Source of the DNA: Pasteurella canis
GTDB lineage: Bacteria; Pseudomonadota; Gammaproteobacteria; Enterobacterales; Pasteurellaceae
Reading direction: 5' to 3'
Length of the DNA stretch: 64,000 nucleotides
Assembly (NCBI RefSeq): GCF_900454865.1
Contig: NZ_UGTV01000015.1
Coordinates: 1,800,001-1,864,000 of the forward strand
The notes below the pieces were generated by a model that saw only the letters and a list, made by a program, of their open reading frames with translations, was not told the origin of the DNA and made no database searches. Shown here one piece after another: positions 46,523-57,084 of this stretch; position 1 is the stretch's first letter; every line of letters begins with the position of its first letter. A program made the position numbers and the translations under genes.

Positions 46523-46535
46523 CGTTTTTTTGTTT
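46523..46535. promoter_or_regulatory. Right copy of the inverted 13-mer, before glpA
   Basis: CGTTTTTTTGTTT ends 16 bases before the glpA ATG, mirroring the copy before glpT. The placement just in front of both divergent start codons suggests an operator or an RNA leader element. Confidence 0.4.
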
Positions 46536-46551
46536 ATGTGGGAGAGGAAAG

Positions 46552-48243
46552 ATGAAAATATCACCTCAAATGTATAAAAATACCGCAGATACAAGTCCTA
46601 TTAGTACAGATGTGATTATCATTGGTGGCGGTGCCACTGGCGCAGGGATTGCTCGCGATTGTGCGTTGCGCGGTATTGATTGTATTTTATTAGAACGGAG
46701 AGATATTGCGACAGGAGCAACAGGTCGTAATCATGGATTATTACATAGTGGCGCAAGGTATGCTGTGAATGACCAAGAGTCCGCAAAAGAATGTATTGAA
46801 GAAAATAAAATTCTGCGCAATATCGCTCGTCATTGTGTTGATGAGACAGAAGGTCTATTTATTACCTTACCTGAAGATGATCTGGATTATCAGAAAAAAT
46901 TTATTGAGAGTTGTACTGCTTCTGGAATTGAAGCAGTTGCAATAGAACCAGATTTAGCAAAACGGTTAGAACCTTCTGTTAATCCTGAATTAGTTGGTGC
47001 TGTCGTTGTACCTGATGGCTCAATCGATCCTTTCCGATTAACGGCTTCGAACATGTTAGATGCAACTGAAAATGGTGCGCGTGTTTTTACTTATTGTGAA
47101 GTCACAAATTTAATTCGAGAAGGGGGGCGAGTTATTGGCGTGAGCGTTTACGATCATAAATATAAAGTACAACGTCAATTTTTTGCCCCAATTGTTGTAA
47201 ATGCAGGAGGAATTTGGGGACAAGGAATCGCTGAATATGCGGATCTGAAAATTCGTATGTTCCCTGCTAAAGGCGCATTGCTTGTAATGGGACATCGTAT
47301 TAATAAAATGGTGATTAACCGTTGTCGTAAACCCGCAGATGCCGATATTTTAGTACCAGGTGACACTATTTGCGTGATTGGCACCACCTCAAGCCGCATT
47401 CCTTATGATCAAATTGACAATATGATTGTCACGCCCGAAGAAGTCGACATTCTTTTCCGAGAAGGTGAAAAACTTGCCCCATCATTGCGCCATACTCGAG
47501 TATTACGTGCTTATGCTGGTGTTCGTCCACTAGTTGCAACAGATGATGATCCGTCAGGACGTAATGTGAGTAGAGGGATTGTCTTACTTGATCATGCTGA
47601 ACGTGATGGATTGGAAGGATTTATCACTATTACTGGCGGTAAGTTAATGACTTATCGTTTGATGGCTGAATGGGCAACCGATTTAGTCTGTAAAAAATTA
47701 AATAAAACGGCGGAATGTACTACCGCAAAACAAGTTTTACCAGGCTCTAGTGAGAGTCGATTGGAAACCAATAAACGTGTTATTTCTTTACCTAGTACCA
47801 TTCGTTATTCTGCTGTTTATCGTCATGGATCTCGTGCCACACGTTTATTACAAACAGAACGTCTTGATCGCACTTTAGTATGTGAATGTGAGGCAGTGAC
47901 AGCTGGTGAAGTACGTTATGCGGTTGATGAATTAAGTGTGAATAATTTAGTCGATTTACGTCGTCGTACTCGGGTGGGTATGGGTACTTGCCAGGCTGAG
48001 CTTTGTGCTTGTCGAGCTGCAGGTTTAATGTCTCGTTTTGGGGTTGCTACCCCTCGTCAATCCACAACACAGCTTGCTTCTTTTATGGAGGAGCGTTGGC
48101 GTGGTATTGAGCCGATTTGTTGGGGAGAGGCTACGCGTGAGGCTGAATTTACTTCTTGGGTTTATTACAGCCTGCTTGGTCTTAATGATGTACAACCGCT
48201 TGCACAACAAGCGCAGCAAGGGACGGATGACAATGAATTTTGA
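46552..48243 (+). CDS. glpA: Anaerobic glycerol-3-phosphate dehydrogenase subunit A
   Basis: This is the catalytic FAD subunit that oxidises sn-glycerol-3-phosphate to dihydroxyacetone phosphate, passing electrons through GlpB and GlpC to quinones for fumarate or nitrate respiration. The 563 residues hold the FAD motif [19 protein letters not shown] near 25, then [15 protein letters not shown]. The C-terminal BFD-like [2Fe-2S] domain has its cysteines in [13 protein letters not shown] and [11 protein letters not shown]. The ribosome site GAGAGGAAAG is strong. First gene of glpABC; glpB overlaps its end by 11 bases. Confidence 0.96.
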   Translation: MKISPQMYKNTADTSPISTDVIIIGGGATGAGIARDCALRGIDCILLERRDIATGATGRNHGLLHSGARYAVNDQESAKECIEENKILRNIARHCVDETEGLFITLPEDDLDYQKKFIESCTASGIEAVAIEPDLAKRLEPSVNPELVGAVVVPDGSIDPFRLTASNMLDATENGARVFTYCEVTNLIREGGRVIGVSVYDHKYKVQRQFFAPIVVNAGGIWGQGIAEYADLKIRMFPAKGALLVMGHRINKMVINRCRKPADADILVPGDTICVIGTTSSRIPYDQIDNMIVTPEEVDILFREGEKLAPSLRHTRVLRAYAGVRPLVATDDDPSGRNVSRGIVLLDHAERDGLEGFITITGGKLMTYRLMAEWATDLVCKKLNKTAECTTAKQVLPGSSESRLETNKRVISLPSTIRYSAVYRHGSRATRLLQTERLDRTLVCECEAVTAGEVRYAVDELSVNNLVDLRRRTRVGMGTCQAELCACRAAGLMSRFGVATPRQSTTQLASFMEERWRGIEPICWGEATREAEFTSWVYYSLLGLNDVQPLAQQAQQGTDDNEF

Positions 48244-49519
48244 TGTAGCAATTATTGGAGGAGGGCTTGCGGGGTTAACATGTGGTATTGCTCTCCAGCA
48301 ACAAGGTAAACAATGTGTCATTATTAATAATGGCCAGGCAGCGATTGATTTTTCATCGGGTTCGATGGATTTACTTGGACAGTTACCAAGCGGTCGCCAA
48401 ATTCAGCATTTTGAGCAAAACTATACCGCACTTTATCAGCAATTACCGCAACATCCTTATTGTGTGATAGGTAAAGAAAAGGTCATGGCAAATGCGCTTA
48501 AGTTTGAACAATTAGCGCAGCAATTAAATCTTGGTTTAGTAGGCTCAAGCGAAAAAAACCATTTACGTGTCACGCCATTAGGCAGCTTACGCCAGACTTG
48601 GTTATCGCCTAACAGTGTGCCTACTGTGGCTGAGGGGGAGATTTTCTCTCATCGTAAAATTGCAATACTCGGTATTGAAGGCTACCACGACTTCCAACCA
48701 CAATTATTAGCCGATAATTTAGTTCAAAATCCACAATTTGCCCATTGTGAAGTAACTACGGGCTTTTTGAGTATCCCTGAACTAGATCATTTGCGTAATA
48801 ACTCTCGTGAATTTCGTAGTGTAAATATTGCTCAGCTCTTAGAACATAAATTAGCATTTAGTGATTTAGTACGCGAGATCAAAGAAGCGGCGCAAGGAGC
48901 AAAAGCAGTCTTTTTACCTGCTTGTTTCGGTTTAGAAACACAAGCGTTTTTTATAGCACTTAAAGAAGCAACACAGCTAGAGCTGTTTGAACTGCCAACA
49001 TTACCGCCATCTTTGTTAGGCATGCGTCAACATAAACAACTTACTCAATATTTTAAACAATTGGGTGGATTTATGATGAATGGTGACAAAGTCATTAAGG
49101 CAAATGTAGAAAATAACCAAGTAAAACAAGTCTATACTCATTTACATCAAGAAGTACCAATTACAGCAAAACATTTTGTTCTTGCCAGTGGTAGTTTTTT
49201 TAGTAAAGGGCTAGTCGCTGACTTTGACAAGATTTATGAACCTATTTTCAATGCTGACATTATTGGATATACACAATTTGACTCGTCTAATCGGATGACA
49301 TGGACGCATCATCGTTTTGCAGAATCACAGCCTTATCAGGCTGCTGGAGTGATAATTAATGCTCAATGCCAAGTACAAAAGAGCGGTCAGTCTTTTGAGA
49401 ATTTATATGCAATCGGTAATGTGCTTGGCGGCTTTAATGGGATTGAATTGGGCTGTGGATCTGGGGTTGCTGTGATTACGGCATTTGTCGTTGCAGAGCA
49501 GATTGGGGGGGCTATATGA
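48233..49519 (+). CDS. glpB: Anaerobic glycerol-3-phosphate dehydrogenase subunit B
   Basis: The flavoprotein subunit has 428 residues. The dinucleotide motif [19 protein letters not shown] lies at the very N-terminus and [15 protein letters not shown] follows, as in E. coli GlpB (419 residues). The frame stays open upstream to 48038 inside glpA, but the FAD fold must start at MNFDVAI, so ATG 48233 is taken (ATG 48227 is a near alternative). The C-terminal [19 protein letters not shown] closes the FAD site. It overlaps glpC by 4 bases (ATGA). Confidence 0.94.
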   Translation: MNFDVAIIGGGLAGLTCGIALQQQGKQCVIINNGQAAIDFSSGSMDLLGQLPSGRQIQHFEQNYTALYQQLPQHPYCVIGKEKVMANALKFEQLAQQLNLGLVGSSEKNHLRVTPLGSLRQTWLSPNSVPTVAEGEIFSHRKIAILGIEGYHDFQPQLLADNLVQNPQFAHCEVTTGFLSIPELDHLRNNSREFRSVNIAQLLEHKLAFSDLVREIKEAAQGAKAVFLPACFGLETQAFFIALKEATQLELFELPTLPPSLLGMRQHKQLTQYFKQLGGFMMNGDKVIKANVENNQVKQVYTHLHQEVPITAKHFVLASGSFFSKGLVADFDKIYEPIFNADIIGYTQFDSSNRMTWTHHRFAESQPYQAAGVIINAQCQVQKSGQSFENLYAIGNVLGGFNGIELGCGSGVAVITAFVVAEQIGGAI

Positions 49520-50799
49520 ATATTCAACAGCTAATTGAAAGTGCGAAACAAGGTGCTGCAGCACCAGTGGTACATCAACATATTGATGAAAGTTTTGAAA
49601 GTTGTATTAAATGTACTGCTTGTACAGCTGTTTGTCCTGTTTCTCGCCAAAATCCATTTTATCCAGGTCCAAAACAAGCGGGACCAGATGGCGAACGTTT
49701 ACGCCTAAAAAGTGCGGAGTTGTATGATGAAGCCTTAAAATACTGTACTAATTGCAAGCGTTGCGAAGTTGCCTGTCCTTCAGATGTAAAAATTGGTGAT
49801 TTAATTGTTCGTGCTCGAAATAATAATGTTGAACGTCAAAATAAGCCTCTCATGCATAAATTGCGTGATGCGGTTCTCAGTAATACCGACATTATGGGCA
49901 AAATGAATACGCCATTTGCACCTATTGTGAATACTATTACGGGATTAAAAGCAACTCGTTTCTTGCTTGAAAAAACATTAAGTGTCAGTAAGCATCGTAC
50001 GTTACCAAAATATTCTTTTGGTTCTTTCCGTAATTGGTATTTAAAACACGCAGCAGATGAACAAGCATTATATCAAGACAAAGTAGCCTATTATCATGGC
50101 TGTTATGTCAATTATAACAATCCACAACTTGGTAAAGAGCTTATCCAAGTATTTAATGCACTTGATATTGGTGTGGTATTACTGGAAAAAGAAAAGTGCT
50201 GTGGCTTACCATTATCCGTAAACGGCTTTCCTGAGAGAGCGAAAAAACAAGCGGAGTTTAACTTAAAATATTTGGGTAAAACGGTTGATGAACGTGGTTT
50301 AGAGGTTGTAGGGACTTCTTCTAGCTGTACCATGAATTTACGTGATGAATATCATCACATTTTAGGTATGGATAACCAAAAAGTACGCCCACATGTACAT
50401 ATTGTGACACGATATTTGTATCAATTACTACAAGCAGGGAGAACCTTTCCATTTAAAACACTGCCATTACGCGTGGCTTATCATACTGCTTGCCATGTGG
50501 AAAAAGCAGGTTGGGCACCTTATACATTAGAGGTGTTGAAACAAATTCCAGGTGTTGAAATTGTGATGTTACCATCACAATGTTGTGGAATTGCAGGTAC
50601 TTATGGTTTTAAAGCTGAAAACTATGAGGTTTCACAAGCTATTGGTAATCCATTATTTAATTATATTAATGAAGGTGGATTTGATTACGTGATATCGGAA
50701 TGTGAGACTTGTAAATGGCAGATTGATATGTCAACTCAATTGACCTGTTTACACCCAATTACTTTATTAGCAATGGCATTAGGAAACAATGATAAATAG
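49516..50799 (+). CDS. glpC: Anaerobic glycerol-3-phosphate dehydrogenase subunit C
   Basis: This is the iron-sulfur membrane-anchor subunit linking GlpAB to menaquinone. The 427 residues carry two 4Fe-4S motifs, [12 protein letters not shown] (near 32) and [12 protein letters not shown] (near 76), and two CCG domains: KCCGLPLS with the later STSCT-type Cys, and [11 protein letters not shown] with CETCKW. Translation is coupled to glpB. A strong terminator follows. Confidence 0.95.
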   Translation: MNIQQLIESAKQGAAAPVVHQHIDESFESCIKCTACTAVCPVSRQNPFYPGPKQAGPDGERLRLKSAELYDEALKYCTNCKRCEVACPSDVKIGDLIVRARNNNVERQNKPLMHKLRDAVLSNTDIMGKMNTPFAPIVNTITGLKATRFLLEKTLSVSKHRTLPKYSFGSFRNWYLKHAADEQALYQDKVAYYHGCYVNYNNPQLGKELIQVFNALDIGVVLLEKEKCCGLPLSVNGFPERAKKQAEFNLKYLGKTVDERGLEVVGTSSSCTMNLRDEYHHILGMDNQKVRPHVHIVTRYLYQLLQAGRTFPFKTLPLRVAYHTACHVEKAGWAPYTLEVLKQIPGVEIVMLPSQCCGIAGTYGFKAENYEVSQAIGNPLFNYINEGGFDYVISECETCKWQIDMSTQLTCLHPITLLAMALGNNDK

Positions 50800-50831
50800 G
50801 AACTATGCGTAAGCAATTTACGCACATTTAT

Positions 50832-50853
50832 GGGGGCAATTGCCCCCTTTTTT
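50832..50853. terminator. Bidirectional terminator between glpC and glpR
   Basis: GGGGGCAATTGCCCCC is a perfect palindrome followed by TTTTTT. It closes glpABC and lies 8 bases past the glpR stop on the other strand. Confidence 0.85.
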
Positions 50854-50860
50854 ACAGATT

Positions 50861-51619
50861 TTATTGACAAATATGCAATTTAACATGGTTAGCTTTTAAA
50901 ATTTCCAAAATCGGATCAGGTGGATTCGCATCTGTGAACACATGCTCTACATCTGCGATAGAACCTAAACGAACCATGGCTCGACGTGAAAATTTAGAAT
51001 GATCTGTGACCAAAAATGTTTTACGCGAGCTTTCAATTATTGCGCGTTTTACTTGGACTTCGTGGTAATCGTAATCCAGTAGTGAACCATCTAAATCAAT
51101 CCCACTGATACCCAAAATCCCAAAATCCAAACGGAACTGTGAAATAAAAGCAACTGTTGCTTCACCAATAATCCCCCCATCTTGGCGTAATGAACCACCA
51201 GCTAAAATAATATCAAAAGTATCATTTTGCATTAAAATGTAGGCGGCATTGATATTATTTGTGACGATACGTAATTTTTGATGATTCAATAGGGCATTCG
51301 CAACAGCCTCTGGAGTCGTACCTATATCAATAAATAAAGAAGCACCATTGGGAATCAAATTTGCGACTTGTTGTGCAATACAATTTTTCCCTTTTAAAAA
51401 GAAGTGCTTACGGTCAGCGTAATCACTATTTTCTGCGGTAGAAGGAGATGCTGCTCCTCCATGGTGGCGACGGATAACGTTTTTTTCAGCTAACTCATTT
51501 AAATCACGACGGATAGTAGGTGGGCTGACATCTAATAAAGCGACAAGTTCTTCTGTACTGACATAGCCTTTTTGTGTGACTAAATCGACAATTTTTTGAT
51601 GGCGGATCGATTGTTTCAT
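50861..51619 (-). CDS. glpR: Glycerol-3-phosphate regulon repressor GlpR (DeoR family)
   Basis: The 252-residue repressor is released by glycerol-3-phosphate. The N-terminal winged helix has GYVSTEELVALLDVSPPTIRRDL, then RRHHGGAA. The effector domain has FIDIGTTPEAVANALLNH, GGIIGEATVAFI and FGILGISGID. The frame is open to 51658, but similarity to E. coli GlpR (MKQTQRHNGII) places the start at ATG 51619 (MKQSIRHQKIV). It is encoded with glpG, as in E. coli glpEGR, and should act on the glpT/glpA region. Confidence 0.94.
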   Translation of the reverse strand: MKQSIRHQKIVDLVTQKGYVSTEELVALLDVSPPTIRRDLNELAEKNVIRRHHGGAASPSTAENSDYADRKHFFLKGKNCIAQQVANLIPNGASLFIDIGTTPEAVANALLNHQKLRIVTNNINAAYILMQNDTFDIILAGGSLRQDGGIIGEATVAFISQFRLDFGILGISGIDLDGSLLDYDYHEVQVKRAIIESSRKTFLVTDHSKFSRRAMVRLGSIADVEHVFTDANPPDPILEILKANHVKLHICQ

Positions 51620-51681
51620 GTTCTGTCTTTCACTTGTTATGGTTAAGTGCACTGACATTTTAGTCTATTTTATAACACAGA

Positions 51682-52215
51682 TCATCTTTTTACTGTGTGT
51701 TTGGGGGTGAGCCATGCGAGCACCATACCAATAATTAGACCTGAAATATGCGCAGTGTTACCCATTTCAATACCAAAAAAAGGGCTAATAAATCCTGTAA
51801 TAATACCAAGTACTAGCATCATCGAAAATCCTGTTGGCAAATTGAAATATTGCTTAGAGTGTAATTTATCAAATACAAAAACGTAGCCTAATACAGCGTA
51901 AACTACGCCAGATAACCCGAAAAAATAAGGACCAGAAGCAATATTTTGTGCAACGCCAGTGAGTAGTGCTGCAATAAAGAATATTTGGCAAAGTTTTGCT
52001 ATGCCAAAATAACGTTCAATAGTGTGTCCAAATAGCCACCACCAGACTAAATTAAATGTGATATGTGTTGGTGATAAATGCACTAATGTATGAGAAAAAT
52101 AGCGCCAAATTTGGTGAGATTGGTGTGAGTCTTCAGGATAGTGCATCGACTCTAGAATAAATTGTTCGTATCCGATTAATTGTAAAAGATAAATAACAAG
52201 ACAGAGGGAGGTGAT
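51682..52215 (-). pseudogene. glpG: Rhomboid protease GlpG, start region lost
   Basis: From ATG 52146 the frame codes for 154 residues with the rhomboid core: HTLVHLSPTHITFNLVWWW, catalytic Ser in FFGLSGVVYAVLG and catalytic His in GNTAHISGLIIG. Similarity to Haemophilus GlpG (about 192 residues) continues upstream of that ATG through a first membrane segment (ITSLCLVIYLLQLIG, 52215-52171). No ATG, GTG or TTG exists there and an in-frame TAA stands at 52216-52218. Either a shortened protein without the first segment is made, or the gene has decayed. The 5' end adjoins the terminator of the autotransporter gene. glpR lies downstream. Confidence 0.75.
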
Positions 52216-52287
52216 TTAAAATAAAAATGATTAATTAGAATAATGATGAGAGGAGCCAACTCTTTTTATATTGCAGTATATAAGAAA

Positions 52288-52318
52288 ACAGCCCAGTTTT
52301 CATTGGGCTGTTTTTTTA
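52288..52318 (-). terminator. Terminator of the autotransporter gene
   Basis: AACAGCCCA pairs with TGGGCTGTT around a 7-base loop, with T-rich flanks on both strands. It lies 6 bases from the stop of the 52324 gene. Confidence 0.82.
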
Positions 52319-52323
52319 TGCGT

Positions 52324-53025
52324 TTACCATGCAAAATTAATGGCGGTATTATACGTCAAACGGCTATTAGGATTAACCGCAATCCCAGCACGTGTCGAGA
52401 CATTTTTACTGAAGCGATAGCCCATACCAACGGCAAGTGCAACTTGGGTATGGTATCCACCTACTGATGCGGTAAAATTAACAGTATTATTCGCATCAGG
52501 TTGGAATAAACCACTAAGCGCAGCTTGGCTTGCAAAGCCAGCATTCATTTTTTTATCTAGTCTATAAATATTTTTATGTAAGGCTTGAAGTTGGTTTCCA
52601 ATCTGTTTTGTTTGCTTTAAGTGTGCTGTATTTTGCAAAGATAATTTAGAAGATAGCAGCGCAATTTCATCCGTAGTGTATAATGCTAATTCAGATAGAC
52701 CCTCAGCATTTTCTGTGCTTTTGCTATTTTGATGGGCGATTTTTGAAGAAAAGTCGTTTAAGATTTTCTCAATCGTTTGTAGTTGACTGTAAACATCTGA
52801 TTTAATGTTATCTACGTCTTTACTGAGGAGTGCTAAATCCCAAGAGTTTTCTTTAACCTGTGAGACTGTAGACATATAACTTGGTTGGCAATCTGTTGCT
52901 TTTGATTTTTCACAATATTCATCTGTAAAGTTCGGACTATGTTGACTAGAACTTGGTTGAGGTGCACTTAAAACTGTATGTGAGATAAAACAAGAAAAAC
53001 AAATTACAATCTTTGAAAATTTCAT
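52324..53025 (-). CDS. Short trimeric autotransporter (YadA-like membrane anchor with coiled-coil stalk)
   Basis: The 233-residue protein has a signal peptide (IVICFSCFISHTVLSA), a stretch with two Cys (EYCEKSKATDC), a helical region with heptad-like spacing (about 60-160) and a C-terminal YadA anchor. The anchor shows IYRLDKKMNAGFASQAALSGL, TASVGGYHTQVALAVGMGY and ends NTAINFAW with the terminal aromatic residue of outer-membrane proteins. No head domain is present, so only a short stalk would be shown at the surface. It stands between glpG and glpE, separating genes that are together in E. coli. Confidence 0.8.
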   Translation of the reverse strand: MKFSKIVICFSCFISHTVLSAPQPSSSQHSPNFTDEYCEKSKATDCQPSYMSTVSQVKENSWDLALLSKDVDNIKSDVYSQLQTIEKILNDFSSKIAHQNSKSTENAEGLSELALYTTDEIALLSSKLSLQNTAHLKQTKQIGNQLQALHKNIYRLDKKMNAGFASQAALSGLFQPDANNTVNFTASVGGYHTQVALAVGMGYRFSKNVSTRAGIAVNPNSRLTYNTAINFAW

Positions 53026-53136
53026 AAATAATACTCCATTATTAAAAACAACATTACTTTTTTCAAGACAATGAATTATATCATTAGATTTATGAAAAAT
53101 ACATTATTTATTAATGAGTTATGATAAAGAGGAAAA

Positions 53137-53448
53137 ATGAATAGAAAAAATACACCTGTATCGTTTAGTGGGTTTAGTTGGGCGATTGCGCTATTTTGTT
53201 TGCCAATATTATTATGGCCTTTGGCGTTGACAATTTCGCCTAATTTACTCAAAAGCCCTCATTTAACTGAAAGTGAAATGACATTTATGTCAATTTTTTT
53301 ATGGGTTTATCCTTTTGGTTTGGCGATTATTGCACGTGTTGCTTATCGAATTAACCAATATAATCATGCAGTTGCACGTAATTTATTGATAATAAGTGCG
53401 GTCATTTTTTATGGCCTTTTGTTTTATGTTGCCAGTGGGTTTAATTAA
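53137..53448 (+). CDS. Small membrane protein of unknown function (possibly DUF5389)
   Basis: The 103-residue protein has three predicted membrane segments: [38 protein letters not shown] and [19 protein letters not shown]. The ribosome site GAGGAAAA is good. From memory it resembles the Pasteurellaceae DUF5389 family; not verified and no function known. It overlaps the convergent glpE by 4 bases. Confidence 0.65.
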   Translation: MNRKNTPVSFSGFSWAIALFCLPILLWPLALTISPNLLKSPHLTESEMTFMSIFLWVYPFGLAIIARVAYRINQYNHAVARNLLIISAVIFYGLLFYVASGFN

Positions 53449-53768
53449 CCCACTGTTTTTATAGGTAAGCCCGCCCGCTGCCATGCTTCAAAGCCTCCTG
53501 TCACACTATAGACTTCGGTATAACCTTGTTCGATTAAATACATTGCTGCACCACGACTACTCACACCGTGATAACAAATCACAATGACAGGATGATCATC
53601 TTCATGCGCCAACTCAAATTCTCCATAAGTTTGGTTAGTCAAGTGAAAGGCATTTTCAGGGTGGGCAGCGGCAAAATGCAACGTATTGCGAATATCTAAT
53701 AAGACAGCATTACGTTGTTGCATTAATTGCCATGCTTGTTGTGGAGAAAGTTCGGAAAATTGTGACAT
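53445..53768 (-). CDS. glpE: Thiosulfate sulfurtransferase GlpE
   Basis: The 107-residue single-domain rhodanese transfers sulfur from thiosulfate to cyanide or thioredoxin-like acceptors. The active loop is [13 protein letters not shown] with the catalytic Cys; [21 protein letters not shown] is the typical first half. It belongs to the glpEGR group by family, here cut off from glpG by the autotransporter and small membrane protein genes. Confidence 0.9.
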   Translation of the reverse strand: MSQFSELSPQQAWQLMQQRNAVLLDIRNTLHFAAAHPENAFHLTNQTYGEFELAHEDDHPVIVICYHGVSSRGAAMYLIEQGYTEVYSVTGGFEAWQRAGLPIKTVG

Positions 53769-53950
53769 AAGTGTTTCTTTAAAGATGTTTAAAAGTTGGT
53801 CAATATAGCATTTTTATTACGAAAGAAAAACACTGTATCTATATGGGATTAATTTGTGAGAAGCTCGTGATTTTTAGACCGCACTTTTTGACCCCGTGTC
53901 ATTTTTTTCTTATTATGCAATCACTATTTTTTTATTTAAGGGCAACTTTT

Positions 53951-55450
53951 ATGCAATATCTTTTATCACAAACGGAACAAGGGCAACAACTTGGTATCAC
54001 TGCGAAAATGGCAAACCGTCATGGTTTGATCGCAGGCGCAACTGGTACAGGAAAAACAGTCACATTACGCACAATGGCAGAGGCGTTTAGTGATGATGGC
54101 GTGCCTGTGTTTTTAGTTGATGTGAAAGGTGATCTATCAGGCTTAGTAAAAGCAGGTCAATTTCAAGGCAAAATTGCAGAGCGCATTACACAATTTGAAT
54201 TAGGCGGCGAGGCGTATTTGAACGGCTATCCTGTTTCATTTTGGGACGTATTTGGTGAAACGGGCATTCCATTAAGAACGACTATTTCTGAAATGGGACC
54301 ATTGTTGCTTTCTCGTTTGCTGAATTTAAATGCGACACAAGAGGGATTATTGAATTTAGTTTTCCGTGTAGCAGATGATAAAGGATTATTGCTGATTGAT
54401 TTAAAAGATTTGCGCGCGATGCTTAAATATGTTGCTGATAATGCCAAAACCTTTCAATTAGAATATGGTAATGTTTCTGCAGCGAGTGTGGGGGCGATTC
54501 AGCGTGCCTTATTAACGTTGGAAAATGAAGGGGCCGAAAATTTATTTGGAGAGCCTGCATTAAATCTAGATGATTGGTTGCAAACCCGTGATGGGCGCGG
54601 TGTTATTAATGTATTAAATTCAGAAAAATTGATTAACTCGCCAAAAATGTATAGTGCTTTTTTATTATGGTTAATGGCAGAGTTATTTGAAACTTTACCT
54701 GAAGTGGGTGATCTAGAGAAGCCAAAATTTGTGATGTTCTTTGATGAAGCCCACTTGCTTTTTGATGGTGCACCTGCGGTCTTAGTTGATAAAGTAGAGC
54801 AAGTTGTACGTTTAATCCGCTCTAAAGGCGTTGGGGTATATTTTGTGACACAAAACCCATTAGATTTACCTGATACTGTTTTGGGACAATTGGGTAATCG
54901 TGTACAACATGCTTTGCGTGCTTTTACACCACGCGATCAGAAGGCTGTTAAAGCAGCAGCAGAAACCTTCCGTACTAATCCGAAAATTAATGTGACAGAA
55001 ACGATTACAACATTAGGCGTTGGACAAGCACTTGTGTCTTTCTTAGATGAAAAAGGGATGCCATCACCAGTAGAAATCGCTTATATTTTCCCGCCACGTA
55101 GCCAACTTAAACCGATTTCAGTGGAAGAGCGCACTGCTTGGGTGAAAGATGATGAGATTTATCCATTTTATCGTGATCTAATCGATAATGAATCTGCGTT
55201 TGAAGTGTTAAGCCATCAAGCGGATTTAGCCGCCGTTGCACAAAAGCAAGCAGAACAAGCACAATCTGAAGAAGAAAATGGTCTAATGGGCAGCTTAAGT
55301 CGAATGCTTTTTGGGACGAAAAAGCGTGGTGAAAAATTGACTGTGACTGAGGAAATTGTTAGTGGTGTAGCTAAATCTGTTGGACGTAACATTCGTAATC
55401 AAGTCACGAAACAAATTATGCGTGGTATTATGGGCGCATTGAAGAAGTAA
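53951..55450 (+). CDS. HerA-like ATPase (DUF853 / YjgR type)
   Basis: The 499-residue P-loop ATPase has Walker A GATGTGKTVTLRTMAEA near residue 30, FLVDVKGDLSGLVKAG, Walker B KFVMFFDEAHLLF, and GVGVYFVTQNPLDLPDTVLGQLGNR, the pattern of HerA/FtsK-like DNA-translocating ATPases of the DUF853 family. A basic C-terminal tail follows. The frame is open from 53843, but AAGGG at 53938-53942 is 8 bases before ATG 53951, which is chosen. Cellular role unknown; no NurA-like nuclease is adjacent. Confidence 0.85.
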   Translation: MQYLLSQTEQGQQLGITAKMANRHGLIAGATGTGKTVTLRTMAEAFSDDGVPVFLVDVKGDLSGLVKAGQFQGKIAERITQFELGGEAYLNGYPVSFWDVFGETGIPLRTTISEMGPLLLSRLLNLNATQEGLLNLVFRVADDKGLLLIDLKDLRAMLKYVADNAKTFQLEYGNVSAASVGAIQRALLTLENEGAENLFGEPALNLDDWLQTRDGRGVINVLNSEKLINSPKMYSAFLLWLMAELFETLPEVGDLEKPKFVMFFDEAHLLFDGAPAVLVDKVEQVVRLIRSKGVGVYFVTQNPLDLPDTVLGQLGNRVQHALRAFTPRDQKAVKAAAETFRTNPKINVTETITTLGVGQALVSFLDEKGMPSPVEIAYIFPPRSQLKPISVEERTAWVKDDEIYPFYRDLIDNESAFEVLSHQADLAAVAQKQAEQAQSEEENGLMGSLSRMLFGTKKRGEKLTVTEEIVSGVAKSVGRNIRNQVTKQIMRGIMGALKK

Positions 55451-55502
55451 AGTGCGGTCAGTTTTTCAGATATTCTGCTTTTGTTTCTGTGATTAGAACA
55501 TA

Positions 55503-55536
55503 AAAAGCGCGTGGATCAATTGAACCACGCGCTTTT
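55503..55536. terminator. Bidirectional terminator between the HerA-like gene and dcuB
   Basis: AAAAGCGCGTGG pairs with CCACGCGCTTTT (12 bp, 10-base loop), with A and T runs on the two sides. A lone uptake signal lies just before it at about 55449. Confidence 0.88.
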
Positions 55537-55552
55537 ATTTTTGAATGATAAC

Positions 55553-56869
55553 TTATAGGAATAAATTAGCAAACAATAAACCAAAGCCTAAGCTGAATGC
55601 CATGCTGAGTAAGCCTGGTAGCATGAAGCTGTGGTTAAATATAAATTTACCGATACGTGTTGTTCCTGTGGTATCAAAGTCAATTGAGGCAATGATTGGA
55701 CCATAGTTAGGGATGAAGAAATAACCGTTTACAGCAACAAATGTACCAATCAAGATTGGCGCTGGAATGCCTAATGCAATACCGAGTGGGAATAATGTTG
55801 CTACTGTTGCACCTTGGCTGTTCACTAATACAGAGAGGGCAAAGAGTGCAAACGCAAATGTCCAAGGTGCACTTTCTACTAAGTATTTCACGGCTTCTTT
55901 GACTTCAGTGATATGTGCTTGCATTAAAGTATCACCTAACCAAGCAATACCGAAGATAGCGATTACGGCACGCATACCTGCATGGAATACAGAACCTTTT
56001 GTCACGGCTGTACCATCTGGTTTACAAACTAACATAATAAGTGCACCAGCAGATAGCATCACGATTTCAATTGTATGTGCCATGCCCATTGCTTTACCGT
56101 CAAACGCTGGACGTAAGCTTGGGAATGTCCCCATTAATACGACAAGTAATGCTGCTGTTAAGAAGATGGCAACAGAAACTTTGGCTGATTTAGACACTTC
56201 AATTTGATCAATAGCAGATTGAGCTTGACTTTCTTTTGCGTATTCAGGGCTTTGTAGTCTCGCTAAATAAATAGGATCTTCATGTAATTCTTTACCCATT
56301 TTATTGACAAAGAGACAAGCTGCAAAAAGTCCTAATACTGTTGCAGGAATAGTGATACTTAATACATTACCAAGTGTGATGCCCTGTGGCTCTAAGTAAT
56401 TCACGACTGCAACAACGGCAGCAGCAATTGGACTTGCGACAATAGCAAATTGAGATGCAATTACAGCCATTGATAATGGGCGTTCTGGACGAATGCCATT
56501 ATGACGGCTGACTTCTGCAATAACAGGAAGGACTGAATAAGCTACGTGACCTGTACCTGCTAAAACTGTAAATGTCCAAGTGACGGCTGGGGCCATAAAG
56601 GTAATATATTTTGGATTTTTACGTAAAATACGTGCTGCGATTTTGATCATATAGTCTAAACCGCCAGATGCTTGCATTGCGGCAGCAGCAGAAACGACAG
56701 CCATAATCATGAACATAACATCGATTGGCAATCCTGCTGGTTTTAAGCCAAAACCAAATGAGAGAATAGCAAGACCCAATCCCCCCATGACACCAAGTCC
56801 AATACCACCAATACGGGCACCAACTAAAATACATAGTAAAACTATGCCAAATTGAATAAAGAACATCAT
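55553..56869 (-). CDS. dcuB: Anaerobic C4-dicarboxylate transporter (Dcu family)
   Basis: The 438-residue inner-membrane antiporter exchanges fumarate for succinate during fumarate respiration. Family motifs are [61 protein letters not shown] and the C-terminal [20 protein letters not shown]. It could be DcuA by sequence alone; DcuB is preferred from length and family memory. The upstream gap (56870-57084) has only a weak FNR-like half site (TTGAT, minus strand near 56999). GlpABC electrons may reach fumarate brought in by this carrier. Confidence 0.88.
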   Translation of the reverse strand: MMFFIQFGIVLLCILVGARIGGIGLGVMGGLGLAILSFGFGLKPAGLPIDVMFMIMAVVSAAAAMQASGGLDYMIKIAARILRKNPKYITFMAPAVTWTFTVLAGTGHVAYSVLPVIAEVSRHNGIRPERPLSMAVIASQFAIVASPIAAAVVAVVNYLEPQGITLGNVLSITIPATVLGLFAACLFVNKMGKELHEDPIYLARLQSPEYAKESQAQSAIDQIEVSKSAKVSVAIFLTAALLVVLMGTFPSLRPAFDGKAMGMAHTIEIVMLSAGALIMLVCKPDGTAVTKGSVFHAGMRAVIAIFGIAWLGDTLMQAHITEVKEAVKYLVESAPWTFAFALFALSVLVNSQGATVATLFPLGIALGIPAPILIGTFVAVNGYFFIPNYGPIIASIDFDTTGTTRIGKFIFNHSFMLPGLLSMAFSLGFGLLFANLFL

Positions 56870-57084
56870 AATGTATCCTTAGTATGTTGTTAGTTTAGAT
56901 AAAAGTTAAGACAAGAAACGAATAGATAATATACATACTACGTATAAAATTGTGGTTAATATAGCAATAAATAGGTAGGCTATCTATAATATAGATCAAT
57001 TAAAATTTGAATACTTTCTTTGAAAGATGAAGAAACTACGGTTATACTTAGAACCCTATTTTAAAACCTAATACTGAGAAAAAA

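Noticed and set aside
48038-48232. Long N-terminal extension of GlpB
   Set aside because: It only overlaps glpA in another frame; the FAD-binding fold begins at ATG 48233.
56985-57005. FNR site before dcuB
   Set aside because: One half (TTGAT) is good but the other arm matches only 3 of 5 bases.
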